Shown in pieces: positions 52,940-62,448 of a stretch of DNA of 64,000 nucleotides. Position 1 is the first letter of the stretch; the number at the start of each line of letters is the position of its first letter. The stretch lies in contig NZ_PZKF01000005.1 in assembly GCF_003034995.1 (NCBI RefSeq), forward strand, positions 1 to 64,000, read 5' to 3'. This stretch comes from Phaeovulum veldkampii DSM 11550 (GTDB lineage: Bacteria; Pseudomonadota; Alphaproteobacteria; Rhodobacterales; Rhodobacteraceae). A program made the translations under genes and the position numbers. Below the pieces are notes generated by a model, which worked only from the letters and a program-made list of their open reading frames with translations, did not search any database and was not told where the DNA came from.

Positions 52940-53860
52940 ATGATGCTGCTGATCGAGCAGGCCCTGAATGGCCTGCAATACGGCATGATGCTGTTTCTGA
53001 TGGCTGCGGGCCTGACGCTGGTGTTCGGGGTCATGGGGCTGATAAATCTGGCGCATGGTGCGCTGTACATGGTGGGCGCCTTTGCCTGCGCTGCGGTGGC
53101 AGGCGCCACGGGCTCGTTCTGGCTGGGGCTGGCCGCCAGCCTTGCGGCCGCCGCTGCGGCGGGGGCGGTGGTGGAACTGCTGGTGATCCGCCGGCTGTAT
53201 GCCCGCGATCATCTGGATCAGGTGCTGGCCACCTTTGCGTTGATCCTGGTGTTTTCCGAGGGCACGCGCTGGCTGTTCGGGTCGTTCCCGCTCTATCTGA
53301 CGCTGCCGCCACTGCTGTCGGGGGCCGTTACCCTGCCGGGCGGGTTGCAATACCCGCTGTTCCGGCTGGCGCTGATCGGGCTGGGAGCGGCGATAGCCTT
53401 TGGCCTTTATCTGCTGATCACCCGCACCCGCCTTGGCACCCGCATCCGCGCGGGCGAGGCCGACCGCGAGATGGTGGCGGCGCTGGGAGTGGATATTGCG
53501 CGGCTTTACACCGCCGTTTTCGCCCTTGGCGCCGCGCTGGCGGGGCTGGCGGGGGCGCTGGTGGGCACGATCCAGTCGGTGCAGGTCGGCATGGGCGAGC
53601 CGGTGCTGATCCTGGCCTTCGTGGTGATCGTCATCGGCGGCATCGGGTCGGTCAAGGGCGCTCTGGTGGGCGCGCTGCTGGTGGGCATGACTGACACCCT
53701 GGGCAAGGCCTTCCTGCCCGGCGTTCTGGCGCGGCTGATCGACCCGTCGGCAGCCAACACCATCGGCTCGGCCATCGCCTCGGTGCTGATTTATGTGCTG
53801 ATGGCGGGGGTGCTGATCGTGCGCCCGCAGGGGCTTTACGGCGAAAGGGGCATGGCATGA
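52940..53860 (+). CDS. ABC transporter permease, LivH type
   Basis: A 306-residue inner-membrane permease with about eight or nine helices. It opens EQALNGLQYGMMLFLMAAGLTLVFG, the LivH signature, and has INLAHGALYMVGAF and the EAA-like cytoplasmic loop GLRIRAGEADREM rendered here as TRIRAGEADREMVAALG. It forms the heteromeric channel with the LivM-type protein, whose gene overlaps by 4 nt (ATGA). The start could be either of two adjacent ATG codons. Confidence 0.92.
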   Translation: MMLLIEQALNGLQYGMMLFLMAAGLTLVFGVMGLINLAHGALYMVGAFACAAVAGATGSFWLGLAASLAAAAAAGAVVELLVIRRLYARDHLDQVLATFALILVFSEGTRWLFGSFPLYLTLPPLLSGAVTLPGGLQYPLFRLALIGLGAAIAFGLYLLITRTRLGTRIRAGEADREMVAALGVDIARLYTAVFALGAALAGLAGALVGTIQSVQVGMGEPVLILAFVVIVIGGIGSVKGALVGALLVGMTDTLGKAFLPGVLARLIDPSAANTIGSAIASVLIYVLMAGVLIVRPQGLYGERGMA

Positions 53861-54834
53861 CCCGCGAGGCCGCGCTGAATGCCGCGCTGTTCGTGGCCCT
53901 GATCGGCACCGCGCTGGTGGCGCAGGCGCTGGGCGAGGGGTTCATCATCACGCTGGCCACCAAGGCTGCGATCTTTGCGCTGGCGGGGGTAGGGCTGAAC
54001 CTGGTGCTGGGCTATGGGGGCCTCGTGTCCTTCGGCCACGCCGCGTTCTTCGGGCTGGGCGGCTACGCTACCGGCATCCTGGCCAGCCACGCCATGAGCG
54101 GGGTGCCCGTCGCCACCCTGCCCTTCACACTGAACGGCAGCACCGAAATGCTGGCGATCTGGCCCCTGGCCATCGCGGCCTCGGGCCTTGCGGCGCTGGC
54201 GATCGGGGCGCTCAGCCTGCGCACCTCGGGCGTCTATTTCATCATGGTCACGCTCGCCTTCGCGCAGATGATCTATTACCTCGCCATCAGCTGGCCAGCC
54301 TACGGCGGCGAGGATGGGCTGTCGTTCTACGTCCGCAACACCTTCCCTGGCCTGAACACCTTTGACCCGATCCAGTTTTTCGCCATCTGCGCGGGGCTGC
54401 TGGCGGCAGCCCTGGGCCTGGTGGCGGTGCTGACCCGGTCGCGCTTTGGCCTTGCGCTGCGGGCGGCCCGGCAGAATGAATCGCGGGTGGTTGCCGTGGG
54501 CATCCGGCCCTATTCGATCCGGCTGCTGGCGTTCATGCTATCGGGCATGATCGTGGGGCTGGCGGGGTCGCTTTATGCCGACCTGAACCGTTTTGTCAGC
54601 CCGGCGATGCTGAGCTGGCACATGTCTGGCGAAATCATGGTGTTCGTAATCCTGGGCGGGGTGGGGCGACTGTTCGGGCCGGTAGCGGGGGCGCTGGCCT
54701 ATATCGCGCTGGAGCATCTGTTGGGCGGCGTCAGCGACTATTGGCAGGCGCTGCTGGGGCTGCTTTTGCTGGCCATCGTGATCTATGCGCCGGGCGGCCT
54801 GATCGGGCTGATCGCCGGGAGGCGCCATGTCTGA
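53857..54834 (+). CDS. ABC transporter permease, LivM type
   Basis: A 325-residue permease with about ten hydrophobic segments. The GVGLNLVLGYGGLVSFGHAA motif and GRLFGPVAGALAYIALEHLL near the C-terminus are characteristic of LivM. It overlaps the LivH-type gene by 4 nt and the ATPase gene by 8 nt, so the four transporter genes are translationally coupled. The C-terminus lacks a fused ATPase domain. Confidence 0.92.
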   Translation: MTREAALNAALFVALIGTALVAQALGEGFIITLATKAAIFALAGVGLNLVLGYGGLVSFGHAAFFGLGGYATGILASHAMSGVPVATLPFTLNGSTEMLAIWPLAIAASGLAALAIGALSLRTSGVYFIMVTLAFAQMIYYLAISWPAYGGEDGLSFYVRNTFPGLNTFDPIQFFAICAGLLAAALGLVAVLTRSRFGLALRAARQNESRVVAVGIRPYSIRLLAFMLSGMIVGLAGSLYADLNRFVSPAMLSWHMSGEIMVFVILGGVGRLFGPVAGALAYIALEHLLGGVSDYWQALLGLLLLAIVIYAPGGLIGLIAGRRHV

Positions 54835-55576
54835 GCCGATTCTGGACCTTCACAACCTGCGCAAGACCTTTGGCGCGCTGACCGCCACCGATGACGTCAG
54901 CCTGACGCTGCATCCGGGCGAAATACACGCGCTGATCGGCCCCAATGGCGCGGGCAAATCAACCCTGATCAAGCTGATCTCGGGCGAGTTGCGCCCCGAT
55001 TCCGGCACCATCCGGTTCGAAGGGCAGGCGATTGACCGGCTGGGGCCAGCCGCGCGCGCGCGGCTGGGGCTGGCACGCAGCTTTCAGGTGTCCGCGGTCA
55101 TTCCGGGCTTTACGGTGCTGGAAAACGTCATGCTGGCGGTGCAGGGGGCCAGCGGGGCCAGTTTCCGCTTTCTGCGCCCTGCCCTGCGCGACCGGGCGCT
55201 GACAGAACCCGCGCAGTTTCACATCGCCCATGTCGGGATGGGCACACGCGCGCACATGCCCGCAGCCGACCTGAGCCATGGCGAGCGGCGGCGGCTGGAA
55301 ATCGCCATGGCACTGGCCCTGCGCCCGCGCGCCTTTCTGCTGGACGAGCCGATGGCCGGGATGGGCACCGAAGGCGCCCGCGATCTGACCGCGATCCTGT
55401 CGGAGTTGCGCACCGAAGCGCCGATCCTGCTGGTCGAACACGATATGGACGCGGTCTTTGCGCTGGCCGACCGGATCTCGGTTCTGGTCTATGGCCGGAT
55501 CATCGCCACCGGCACCGTGGCCGAAATCCGCGCGTCAGAGGCCGTGCGCGCAGCCTATCTGGGGGATGCCGCATGA
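54827..55576 (+). CDS. ABC transporter ATP-binding protein, LivG type
   Basis: A 249-residue ATPase with Walker A GPNGAGKSTLIKLI, signature LSHGERRRLEIAMALAL, Walker B AFLLDEPMAGMG and the H-loop VEHDMDAVF. The LSHGE form of the signature and the MDAVFALADRI block are typical of LivG. It pairs with the LivF-type ATPase, encoded next with a 4-nt overlap, to energise uptake of the unknown ligand. Confidence 0.93.
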   Translation: MSEPILDLHNLRKTFGALTATDDVSLTLHPGEIHALIGPNGAGKSTLIKLISGELRPDSGTIRFEGQAIDRLGPAARARLGLARSFQVSAVIPGFTVLENVMLAVQGASGASFRFLRPALRDRALTEPAQFHIAHVGMGTRAHMPAADLSHGERRRLEIAMALALRPRAFLLDEPMAGMGTEGARDLTAILSELRTEAPILLVEHDMDAVFALADRISVLVYGRIIATGTVAEIRASEAVRAAYLGDAA

Positions 55577-56259
55577 CCCTGCTGGAGATGTCCGGCGTCA
55601 CCGCTGCCTATGGCCCGGTGCAGGCGCTGTTCGGCGTCGATCTGGCGTTGGCCGAGGGCGAGGTGGTGGCGCTGATGGGCCGCAACGGCATGGGAAAGAC
55701 CACCACGATCCGCACCCTCACCCGGCTGTTGCCCGCCAGCGGCGGCACGATCCGCTTTGCAGGCCGCGATCTGGCGGGCCTGCCCGCACATCGCGCCGCG
55801 CAGCTGGGTCTGGGGCTTGTGCCCGAGGGGCGACGCTGCTTTGCACCGCTGAGCGTGGCCGAAAACCTGGCCGTCGCCGCCCGCCCCGGCGCCTGGACGC
55901 TGTCGGGCGTGACCGAGCTGTTCCCGCGTCTGGGCGAGCGGCTGGGGCAGAACGCGCGCACCCTTTCGGGGGGCGAACAGCAGATGCTGGCGATCGGGCG
56001 GGCGCTGCTGACCAACCCGCGCCTGTTGATCCTTGATGAGGCGACCGAGGGGCTGGCGCCGCTGGTGCGGCAGGAAATCTGGGCCGCGGTGCGCCGCCTC
56101 AAGTCCGGGGGCATGTCGATTCTGCTGGTGGACAAATCGTTGCGCGAACTGGCCGCCGTGGCCGATCGGGCGGTGGTGCTGGAACGCGGCCGCTCGGTCT
56201 GGGCGGGGGCAATGGCCGCGCTGACGCCCGAGGTGACAGACCGCTATCTGGGTCTATAG
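55573..56259 (+). CDS. ABC transporter ATP-binding protein, LivF type
   Basis: A 228-residue ATPase with Walker A GRNGMGKTTTIRTL, signature LSGGEQQMLAIGRALL, Walker B LLILDEATEGLAP and a D-loop region. GRNGMGKTT is the usual LivF form. In the last third the sequence ILLVDKSLRELAAVADR has Lys where the H-loop of LivF proteins often has Glu-Gln before a neutral residue, a normal variation in this subgroup. It closes the operon; a bidirectional terminator follows. Confidence 0.92.
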   Translation: MTLLEMSGVTAAYGPVQALFGVDLALAEGEVVALMGRNGMGKTTTIRTLTRLLPASGGTIRFAGRDLAGLPAHRAAQLGLGLVPEGRRCFAPLSVAENLAVAARPGAWTLSGVTELFPRLGERLGQNARTLSGGEQQMLAIGRALLTNPRLLILDEATEGLAPLVRQEIWAAVRRLKSGGMSILLVDKSLRELAAVADRAVVLERGRSVWAGAMAALTPEVTDRYLGL

Positions 56260-56282
56260 GCCGCGCAGCGGGATGGAACGGC

Positions 56283-56312
56283 AAAAGGCCCGGACAATCG
56301 CCCGGGCCTTTC
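56283..56312. terminator. bidirectional terminator between livF-type gene and actP
   Basis: A 10-bp stem (AAAGGCCCGG / CCGGGCCTTT) with an 8-nt loop. The minus strand has TTTT directly after it, so it terminates the symporter transcript best. Confidence 0.78.
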
Positions 56313-56331
56313 GGTTGCTGTCGCGCGGGCC

Positions 56332-57996
56332 TTAGTGCGCCAGCGCGCCCGCGGCCCCCAGCCCGGTTTCCGAGCGCACGAATTGCGCCGGATACCCCGC
56401 CTTGTCCAGCGCGGCGCGGGCCGACCGGTCAGTGACCGAGAAGAACCAGATGCCAAAGAACGCCGCAGACATCGAGAACAGCGCATACTGATCCCACGGG
56501 AAGATCGGCGCTGCAAAGCCCAGGACGCTGACCCAGACCGTCGGCCCCAGCACCACGCAGGCTACTGCCGATACCAGCCCGATCAGCCCGCCGATGAAGG
56601 CGCCGCGGGTGGTCATGCCCTTCCAGAACAGCGACAGGAAGAGCACCGGGAAGTTGACCGAAGCCGCAAGCCCGAACGCCAGCCCCACCATGAAGGCGAT
56701 GTTCTGGTTTTCAAACGCCAGCCCCAGCACAATGGCAATGACGCCCAGCATCAGCGTGGCGATGCGCGACACCCGCATCTCTTGCTTGTCCGAGGCTTTG
56801 CCGTTGCGGATCACCCGGGCATAAAGGTCGTGGCTCACCGCCGAGGCCCCCGACAGCGCCAGCCCCGACACCACCGCGAGGATGGTGGCAAATGCCACCG
56901 CCGAGATGAAGCCCAGGAACACATCGCCCCCCACTTCGCCCGACAGATGGATGGCCGCCATGTTGCCGCCGCCGATCAGCTTGCCCGCTCCGTCCAGATA
57001 GGCCGGGTTGGTGCCGACCAGCGTGATGGCCAGAAACCCGATCGTCACCGCAAGGATGAAGAAATAGCCGATGAAGCCGGTGGCATAGAACACCGATTTC
57101 CGCGCAGCCTTGGCATCGGGCACGGTGAAGAACCTCATCAGGATATGCGGCAGGCCCGCAGGCCCGCACATCAGCGCCAGCGCCAGCGACACCGCCGCGA
57201 TCGGGTCCGAGATTGAGGACGAGGGTTTCAGGATTTCCTCATGCGCGGCGTGATTGTCCAATGCGGCGCGCATCATCGCCTCGGGGCTGAAGCCGAACTG
57301 CGCCAGCCCCAGAATCACGAGAACGGTGCAACCGCCCAGCAGCAGCACCGCCTTGACGATCTGCACCCAAGTGGTGGCCAGCATGCCGCCGAAGGTGACG
57401 TAAAGCATCATCAGCACGCCAACAAGGATGACGGCGTAGCTGTATTCCAGCCCGAACAAAAGCTGGATCAGCTTGCCCGCCCCCACCATCTGCGCGATCA
57501 GATAGAACACCACCACCGTCAGCGCACCAAAGGCCGACAGGGTGCGGATACGCGTCTGTTCAAACCGGAACGAGGCCACATCGGCGAACGTGAACTTGCC
57601 AAGGTTGCGCAGCCGTTCGGCGATCATGAACAGGATCAGCGGCCAGCCCACGGTCCAGCCGACGGTGTAGAAAATCCCGTCCACCCCTTTGCCAAACACC
57701 ATGCCTGACACGCCCAGAAAGGCCGCCGCCGACATATAGTCACCCGCAATCGCCAGCCCGTTCTGAAAGCCGGTGATACCGCCCCCGGCGGTATAGAAAT
57801 CCGAGGCCGAGCGCGTGCGCCGCGCCGCCCATGCCGTCAGCACCAGCGTCGCGGCCACAAAGAACAGGAACATGCCGATAGCGATGTAGTTGACCGACCG
57901 CTTGGCAACCTCGCCCTCGATCGCGCCGCCGGCGGCCATGGCCCAACCGGTCAGCACCACCATGGCCGCAGAGGCCATAAAGAAGATGCGCGTCAT
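56332..57996 (-). CDS. actP: cation/acetate symporter ActP-like
   Basis: A 554-residue sodium:solute symporter (SSS family) with a signal-like first segment and about 13 membrane helices. It contains [23 protein letters not shown] cut by the family's spacing, [19 protein letters not shown], and [21 protein letters not shown], all typical of ActP. It probably takes up acetate and other short carboxylates with a cation. The start at 57996 overlaps the stop of the upstream DUF485 gene by 4 nt, the common yjcH-actP arrangement. No acs gene is in the window. Confidence 0.9.
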   Translation of the reverse strand: MTRIFFMASAAMVVLTGWAMAAGGAIEGEVAKRSVNYIAIGMFLFFVAATLVLTAWAARRTRSASDFYTAGGGITGFQNGLAIAGDYMSAAAFLGVSGMVFGKGVDGIFYTVGWTVGWPLILFMIAERLRNLGKFTFADVASFRFEQTRIRTLSAFGALTVVVFYLIAQMVGAGKLIQLLFGLEYSYAVILVGVLMMLYVTFGGMLATTWVQIVKAVLLLGGCTVLVILGLAQFGFSPEAMMRAALDNHAAHEEILKPSSSISDPIAAVSLALALMCGPAGLPHILMRFFTVPDAKAARKSVFYATGFIGYFFILAVTIGFLAITLVGTNPAYLDGAGKLIGGGNMAAIHLSGEVGGDVFLGFISAVAFATILAVVSGLALSGASAVSHDLYARVIRNGKASDKQEMRVSRIATLMLGVIAIVLGLAFENQNIAFMVGLAFGLAASVNFPVLFLSLFWKGMTTRGAFIGGLIGLVSAVACVVLGPTVWVSVLGFAAPIFPWDQYALFSMSAAFFGIWFFSVTDRSARAALDKAGYPAQFVRSETGLGAAGALAH

Positions 57997-58301
57997 GCCT
58001 GCCCCCCGCGGATCGCTTCGCGCGCAAGACGGTCGAACTGGCCATTGGCGCGCAGGGTATAGATACCCGTCATGACAAAGGCGAAGGCCTGAATGCAAAA
58101 GCCCGCGATCAGCCCCACGCACCACGCCGAGGTGCCCAGAAACGGGGCCGAAAACAGCGCCGGGTTGAACACGGCGACCGAGACGAACCCGATGTAGACC
58201 GCCAGAACGATCAGCGACAGGGTGACAGAAAAGCGGTTCCTGCGCGCTACCAGCTCGTGAAAGCGCTGATTCGCCAGAATTTTTTCGTGAACGGGAACCA
58301 T
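57993..58301 (-). CDS. DUF485 (YjcH-like) membrane protein
   Basis: A 102-residue inner-membrane protein with two hydrophobic segments (about 26-45 and 60-82) and the DUF485 pattern [18 protein letters not shown] at the start. In most genomes it is encoded directly before actP and is thought to assist that transporter. A very strong Shine-Dalgarno (AGGAGGAG) precedes the ATG at 58301. It overlaps actP by 4 nt. Confidence 0.92.
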   Translation of the reverse strand: MVPVHEKILANQRFHELVARRNRFSVTLSLIVLAVYIGFVSVAVFNPALFSAPFLGTSAWCVGLIAGFCIQAFAFVMTGIYTLRANGQFDRLAREAIRGGQA

Positions 58302-58726
58302 GTGACTCCTCCTAAGGAACTCCTCGGCGCGCGCAATATTCTGCTGCGCAGCGAAGCGAAAGCGAAATTATTGGTCTGGGTGAAATTTTATTCCGCAGCG
58401 CGGCATTCGCCGGGGCATTGCTGCCGCCACCGCCCGCGATGGGCTGCAAAGGCGGGGCAGCCTGTGATCGCCGGGAGGCCTGCGCATCACCAGACATCGC
58501 CGCAAGGGCCGCACTTGCGCACCAAGGGCAGGCCAAGCCGGATCAGTTTGCGTGCGCGATGAAAGGAAACAGCCGGTCAACCGACAGGTGCAGCGCGACA
58601 ATTCCAGACCGCAGGGCGTAAACCTGGGTCGCACAAGTCAGCGGTTTCAAAGCAACCGTCTGACGCAGGTGAAGCACCTCGTGATGAGGCGTTCAACCTG
58701 GGTAAAAAGCGCCAGTTAGAGTGTGA
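58302..58726. other. 425-bp intergenic region without a recognisable gene
   Basis: I see no convincing gene here. Near the DUF485 start there are three tandem GCGAA/GCGAAA units (58351-58367) next to the palindrome GCTGCGCAGC (58343-58352), probably part of the promoter region of the yjcH-actP transcript. The rest, toward the tRNA gene, shows no coding pattern. Confidence 0.5.
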
Positions 58727-58802
58727 TGGTGAGCCGGACAGGATTCGAACCTGTGACCCGCTGATTAAAAGTCAGCTGCTCTACCAACTGAGCTACCGGC
58801 CC
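58727..58802 (-). tRNA. tRNA-Lys (anticodon TTT)
   Basis: A 76-nt cloverleaf on the minus strand: acceptor 5' GGGCCGG pairing with CCGGCTC (one G-U pair), D arm with AGCTCAGTTGGTAGAGC, anticodon loop CTTTTAA with anticodon TTT, T arm with the GGTTCGAATCC sequence, discriminator A and an encoded CCA end. It stands alone between the yjcH-actP promoter and dapF. Confidence 0.96.
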
Positions 58803-58907
58803 ATCACAGGGCGTTTCTCTATAAACCACGGCGGGGCGGGTCAAGGGCCAAGTGCAGGAAAAATCGGCCCACTGGAAGAATCTTTGCGGCGCGCGTATAT
58901 CGCGGCC

Positions 58908-59741
58908 ATGGACCAGATACCCCCCCTAGGCCTGCCGTTCATGAAAATGCACGGGCTGGGCAACGATTTTGTGGTGATCGACGCGCGCGCGGGCCGCAAC
59001 CCGGTGACGGCAGCGCTGGCGCGTGCGCTGGGCGACCGGCACTGTGGCGTGGGCTTTGACCAGTTGGCGGTGATCGAGACTGACCCCCAGGCAGATGCGC
59101 GGCTGACGTTCTACAACGCCGATGGCTCGCTGTCAGCGGCCTGCGGCAATGCCACGCGCTGCATCGCCCGGCATCTGATCGACACCACCGGCAAGACCCA
59201 TCTGCGGCTGCGCACCGAACGCGGCATCCTGCTGGCCGAGGAGGCAGGCGGCGGGCTGACCCGCGTGAACATGGGTGCGCCGATGCTGCGCTGGGATGAG
59301 ATTCCGCTGTCAGCCGTGATGGAAACCCTGCATCTGCCGATTGCGGGCGACCCGGTGGCCACCGGCATGGGCAACCCGCATTGCACCTTTTTTGTCGCCG
59401 ATGCGGAGGCGGTGGACCTTGCCGCCCGCGGTCCCGAGATCGAACATCACCCACTGTTCCCCGCACGCACCAATGTGGAATTCGTGCAGGTGCTGGGCCG
59501 TGATTCGATCAGGCTGCGGATCTGGGAACGCGGCACCGGGGTCACGCTGGCATCAGGCTCGTGTTCCTGCGCGGCGGCGGTGGCGGCAGCCCGGCGCGGG
59601 CTGACCGACCGGCGCGTTACCGTGCATGTCGATGGCGGCGTGCTGGAAATCGACTGGCGCGAGGATGGCGTCTGGATGACCGGCCCCACCGCGCATGTGT
59701 TCGACGGGGTGCTGACGCCCGCGTTTCTGGCGGGGCCATGA
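58908..59741 (+). CDS. dapF: diaminopimelate epimerase with altered second active-site cysteine
   Basis: Interconverts LL- and meso-diaminopimelate by a two-cysteine, two-base mechanism, in lysine and peptidoglycan synthesis. The 277-residue protein has the first catalytic cysteine, Cys79, in [16 protein letters not shown]. The second motif, normally TxxCGxG-like (ACGTG in many enzymes), reads [11 protein letters not shown]: the expected cysteine is Ser216 (codon TCA), with cysteines at 219 and 221. GNPHC and ERGTGVTL are intact. The start at 58908 is likely; [10 protein letters not shown] begins only at 12 residues in. It overlaps mtaB by 4 nt (ATGA). Confidence 0.93.
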   Translation: MDQIPPLGLPFMKMHGLGNDFVVIDARAGRNPVTAALARALGDRHCGVGFDQLAVIETDPQADARLTFYNADGSLSAACGNATRCIARHLIDTTGKTHLRLRTERGILLAEEAGGGLTRVNMGAPMLRWDEIPLSAVMETLHLPIAGDPVATGMGNPHCTFFVADAEAVDLAARGPEIEHHPLFPARTNVEFVQVLGRDSIRLRIWERGTGVTLASGSCSCAAAVAAARRGLTDRRVTVHVDGGVLEIDWREDGVWMTGPTAHVFDGVLTPAFLAGP

Positions 59742-60991
59742 CCGCGCCGATCTTTGAAACGCTGGGATGCCGGCTGAACGCCTATGAAACCGAGGCGATG
59801 AAGGAACTGGCCGCCGCGGCGGGGCTGGACAATGCCGTGGTGGTCAACACCTGCGCCGTAACCGCCGAGGCGGTGCGCAAGGCCAAGCAGGATATCCGGC
59901 GGCTGGCCCGCGAAAACCCAGGCGCGGCAATCATCGTGACCGGCTGCGCCGCGCAGACCGAACCCGAAACCTTTGCCGCCATGCCCGAGGTGACGCGGGT
60001 GATCGGCAACACCGAAAAGATGCAGGCCGCAACCTGGGCCGGGCTGCGCGCGCCCGATCTGATCGGGCAGACCGAAAAGGTCATGGTCGATGACATCATG
60101 TCTGTGCGCGAAACCGCCGGCCACCTGATCGACGGTTTCGGCCGGCACCGGGCCTATGTGCAGGTTCAAAACGGGTGCGACCATCGCTGCACCTTCTGCA
60201 TCATCCCCTTCGGGCGGGGCAATTCGCGGTCTGTGCCTGCGGGCGTGGTGGTCGATCAGATCAGGCGCCTGCGCGACCGCGGCTTCAACGAGGTGGTGTT
60301 GACCGGCGTCGATCTGACAAGCTGGGGTGCCGATCTGCCGGGTCAGCCGCGGCTGGGCGATCTGGTGATGCGCATCCTGCGGCTGGTGCCCGATCTGCCC
60401 CGGCTGCGGATTTCCTCGATCGACTCGATCGAGGCGGATGACAACCTGATGCTGGCCATCGCCACCGAACCGCGCCTGATGCCGCATCTGCACCTGAGCC
60501 TTCAGGCAGGCGATGACCTGATCCTGAAGCGGATGAAGCGGCGCCACAGCCGCGATGACGCGATCCGCTTTTGCGAAGATGCACGGCGCCTGCGCCCCGG
60601 CATCGTGTTTGGCGCCGACATCATCGCGGGCTTTCCGACCGAGACCGAGGCGATGTTTGAAAACTCGCTGCGGCTGGTCGAAGATTGCGGGCTGACCTTC
60701 CTGCATGTGTTCCCGTTCAGCGCCCGCAAGGGCACGCCCGCGGCCCGGATGCCGCGCGTGCCCGGCCCCGCGATCAAGGAGCGCGCGGCACGCCTGCGCA
60801 TGGCAGGCGCGGCACGGCTGGCCGCGCATCTGGCGGCGCAGGTGGGCCAGGATCGGCTGATCCTGACCGAAGGCGCCCGAGCCGGGCGCTGCGAGGATTT
60901 CACCGAGGTGGCCTTTGCAACCGACCAGCCCGAAGGCACGATCCTGACCACGCGCATCACCGGGCATGATGGCGCGCGTCTGCTGTCGTAA
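59738..60991 (+). CDS. mtaB: tRNA t6A37 methylthiotransferase
   Basis: A 417-residue radical SAM enzyme that converts t6A37 of tRNA to ms2t6A. The N-terminal methylthiotransferase domain binds one iron-sulfur cluster through Cys11, Cys39 and Cys70; the radical SAM cluster is bound by Cys147, Cys151 and Cys154 (CDHRCTFC). The sequence [17 protein letters not shown] favours MtaB over MiaB or RimO. It overlaps dapF by 4 nt, a frequent alphaproteobacterial pairing. Its substrate tRNAs include tRNA-Lys with anticodon TTT, and such a gene lies nearby. Confidence 0.93.
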   Translation: MTAPIFETLGCRLNAYETEAMKELAAAAGLDNAVVVNTCAVTAEAVRKAKQDIRRLARENPGAAIIVTGCAAQTEPETFAAMPEVTRVIGNTEKMQAATWAGLRAPDLIGQTEKVMVDDIMSVRETAGHLIDGFGRHRAYVQVQNGCDHRCTFCIIPFGRGNSRSVPAGVVVDQIRRLRDRGFNEVVLTGVDLTSWGADLPGQPRLGDLVMRILRLVPDLPRLRISSIDSIEADDNLMLAIATEPRLMPHLHLSLQAGDDLILKRMKRRHSRDDAIRFCEDARRLRPGIVFGADIIAGFPTETEAMFENSLRLVEDCGLTFLHVFPFSARKGTPAARMPRVPGPAIKERAARLRMAGAARLAAHLAAQVGQDRLILTEGARAGRCEDFTEVAFATDQPEGTILTTRITGHDGARLLS

Positions 60992-61030
60992 CATTCCTCT
61001 GCCCGCAGTGCTTTCTGGATTGACTCATGC

Positions 61031-61043
61031 TGACGTAGCGTCA
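61031..61043. promoter_or_regulatory. inverted repeat in the promoter of the cytochrome c gene
   Basis: TGACGTAGCGTCA has 5-bp arms (TGACG / CGTCA) around TAG. It follows TTGACT (61020-61025), a good -35 element, by 5 bp, so a bound protein would cover the spacer of that promoter. Confidence 0.4.
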
Positions 61044-61078
61044 TCCTGAACGGGGGTTCACCTCAAGAGGAGGATGTT

Positions 61079-61474
61079 ATGACCGGAAAATTTGTTTCCC
61101 TGATCCTCGTGGCAGGGGCGCTCGCCTTTGGTCCCGCGCAGGCCGATGACGCGGGCAGGGGGCTTTATGCGCAATACTGCTCCAGCTGCCACGGCGCTGA
61201 GGGCAAGGGCGATGGCCCGATGGCTGAATACCTCACGCTCAAATCGCCCGACCTGACCACGCTTTCAGCCCGCAACGAGGGCAAGTTCCCGATGCTGGAT
61301 GTGCTGCACATCATCGACGGCCGAACCGGTGTGCGCGCCCATGGCGGGCCGATGCCGGTGTTTGGCGCTGTGTTCAGCACCGAACACGCGGCCACGATCG
61401 ACTATACCGAGGTGCTGGCCACCCGCGGGCGCATCCTGTCGCTGGCGCAATACATCGAGTCGATTCAGGGCTGA
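61079..61474 (+). CDS. small periplasmic cytochrome c
   Basis: A 131-residue secreted class I c-type cytochrome. It has a signal peptide (about 1-22, ending AQA), the haem-binding motif CSSCH (Cys34, Cys37, His38) and a likely axial Met92 in GGPMPVFG. GAEGKGDGPMAEYL follows the haem site. The redox partner is unknown. The start at 61079 has GGAGG 5 nt upstream. It appears to be expressed separately from mtaB, from a promoter with an inverted repeat, and is followed after 41 nt by the histone-deacetylase-family gene. Confidence 0.93.
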   Translation: MTGKFVSLILVAGALAFGPAQADDAGRGLYAQYCSSCHGAEGKGDGPMAEYLTLKSPDLTTLSARNEGKFPMLDVLHIIDGRTGVRAHGGPMPVFGAVFSTEHAATIDYTEVLATRGRILSLAQYIESIQG

Positions 61475-61515
61475 TGAGACGCGCGGCAATGACGGGCCGG
61501 GGCTGACGCCGGCCC

Positions 61516-62448
61516 ATGGCGACCGCGTTCTTTACCCATCCGGCCGGGCTGGCCCATCTGGTTCCGCCCGGCCACCCCGAAGGGCCCGCCCGTCTGGTCG
61601 CCGTTCACGCTGCGCTGGCAGATTGGCGTTTTTCGGCGCTTATCCGACACGAGGCGCCGCGGGCCCCCCGGTCTGAGGTGCTGCGCGGCCATTCCCCGCG
61701 TTATCTGACAGCGATCGATCACGCCCTGCCCGCCGCGGGCTTTGCGCAACTGGATGGTGACACCTTCCTGTCGCCCGGCACGGTCGAGGCCGCCTTGCGC
61801 GCCGCGGGTGGGGTCTGCGCCGCCGTCGATGCGGTGCTGGCAGGCGAGGCAGTCAATGCCTTTGTCGCGATGCGCCCGCCCGGCCACCATGCCGAAGCGG
61901 AACGCGCGATGGGATTTTGCCTGTTCAACGCTGTTGCCATCGGCGCACGCCGCGCGCTGGACCATCACGGCTTGGCCCGCGTGGCGGTGCTGGATTTTGA
62001 CGTGCACCACGGCAACGGCACGCAGGCGATCATGTGGGATGAACCGCGCGCCTTCTTTGGCTCTTCGCATCAGATGCCGCTTTATCCGGGAACCGGGGCC
62101 GCAGGCGAAACCGGCGCGCATGGTCAGATCATGAACGCCCCCCTGCCCGCCGGGTCGGGCGGGGCCGAAATGCGCGCGGCATGGGCGCGTATCCTTGCCC
62201 GCGCCCACACCTTTGCCCCCGATCTGATCCTGATCTCGGCGGGGTTTGACGCGCATTGCGCAGACCCGCTGGCCGGGCTGATGTGGCAGACCGACGATTA
62301 CCGATGGCTGACCGAGGCGATCTGCGATCTGGCGTGGTCATGCTGTCGCGGACACATAGTCTCGACGCTGGAAGGCGGATATGATTTAGAAAGCCTGGCC
62401 GCTTGCGCGGCGGCCCATGTTGCGGTGCTGATGGAACGGGGCGAATGA
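61516..62448 (+). CDS. histone deacetylase-family protein
   Basis: A 310-residue zinc-dependent deacetylase-fold enzyme (AcuC/acetylpolyamine amidohydrolase group). Active-site blocks are His124-His125 in RPPGHHAE, the zinc ligands Asp160, Asp162 and His164 in LDFDVHHGNGTQ, SAGFDAH and the final EGGYDL. The substrate is unknown; acetylated polyamines, proteins or small amides are possible. Its stop overlaps the xseB start by 4 nt, so it is co-translated with xseB-ispA-dxs. Confidence 0.92.
   Translation: MATAFFTHPAGLAHLVPPGHPEGPARLVAVHAALADWRFSALIRHEAPRAPRSEVLRGHSPRYLTAIDHALPAAGFAQLDGDTFLSPGTVEAALRAAGGVCAAVDAVLAGEAVNAFVAMRPPGHHAEAERAMGFCLFNAVAIGARRALDHHGLARVAVLDFDVHHGNGTQAIMWDEPRAFFGSSHQMPLYPGTGAAGETGAHGQIMNAPLPAGSGGAEMRAAWARILARAHTFAPDLILISAGFDAHCADPLAGLMWQTDDYRWLTEAICDLAWSCCRGHIVSTLEGGYDLESLAACAAAHVAVLMERGE

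Noticed and set aside
58368-58634. An 88-codon minus-strand open frame in the gap before tRNA-Lys
   Set aside because: No ribosome binding site, no motif, and a composition like random GC-rich sequence.
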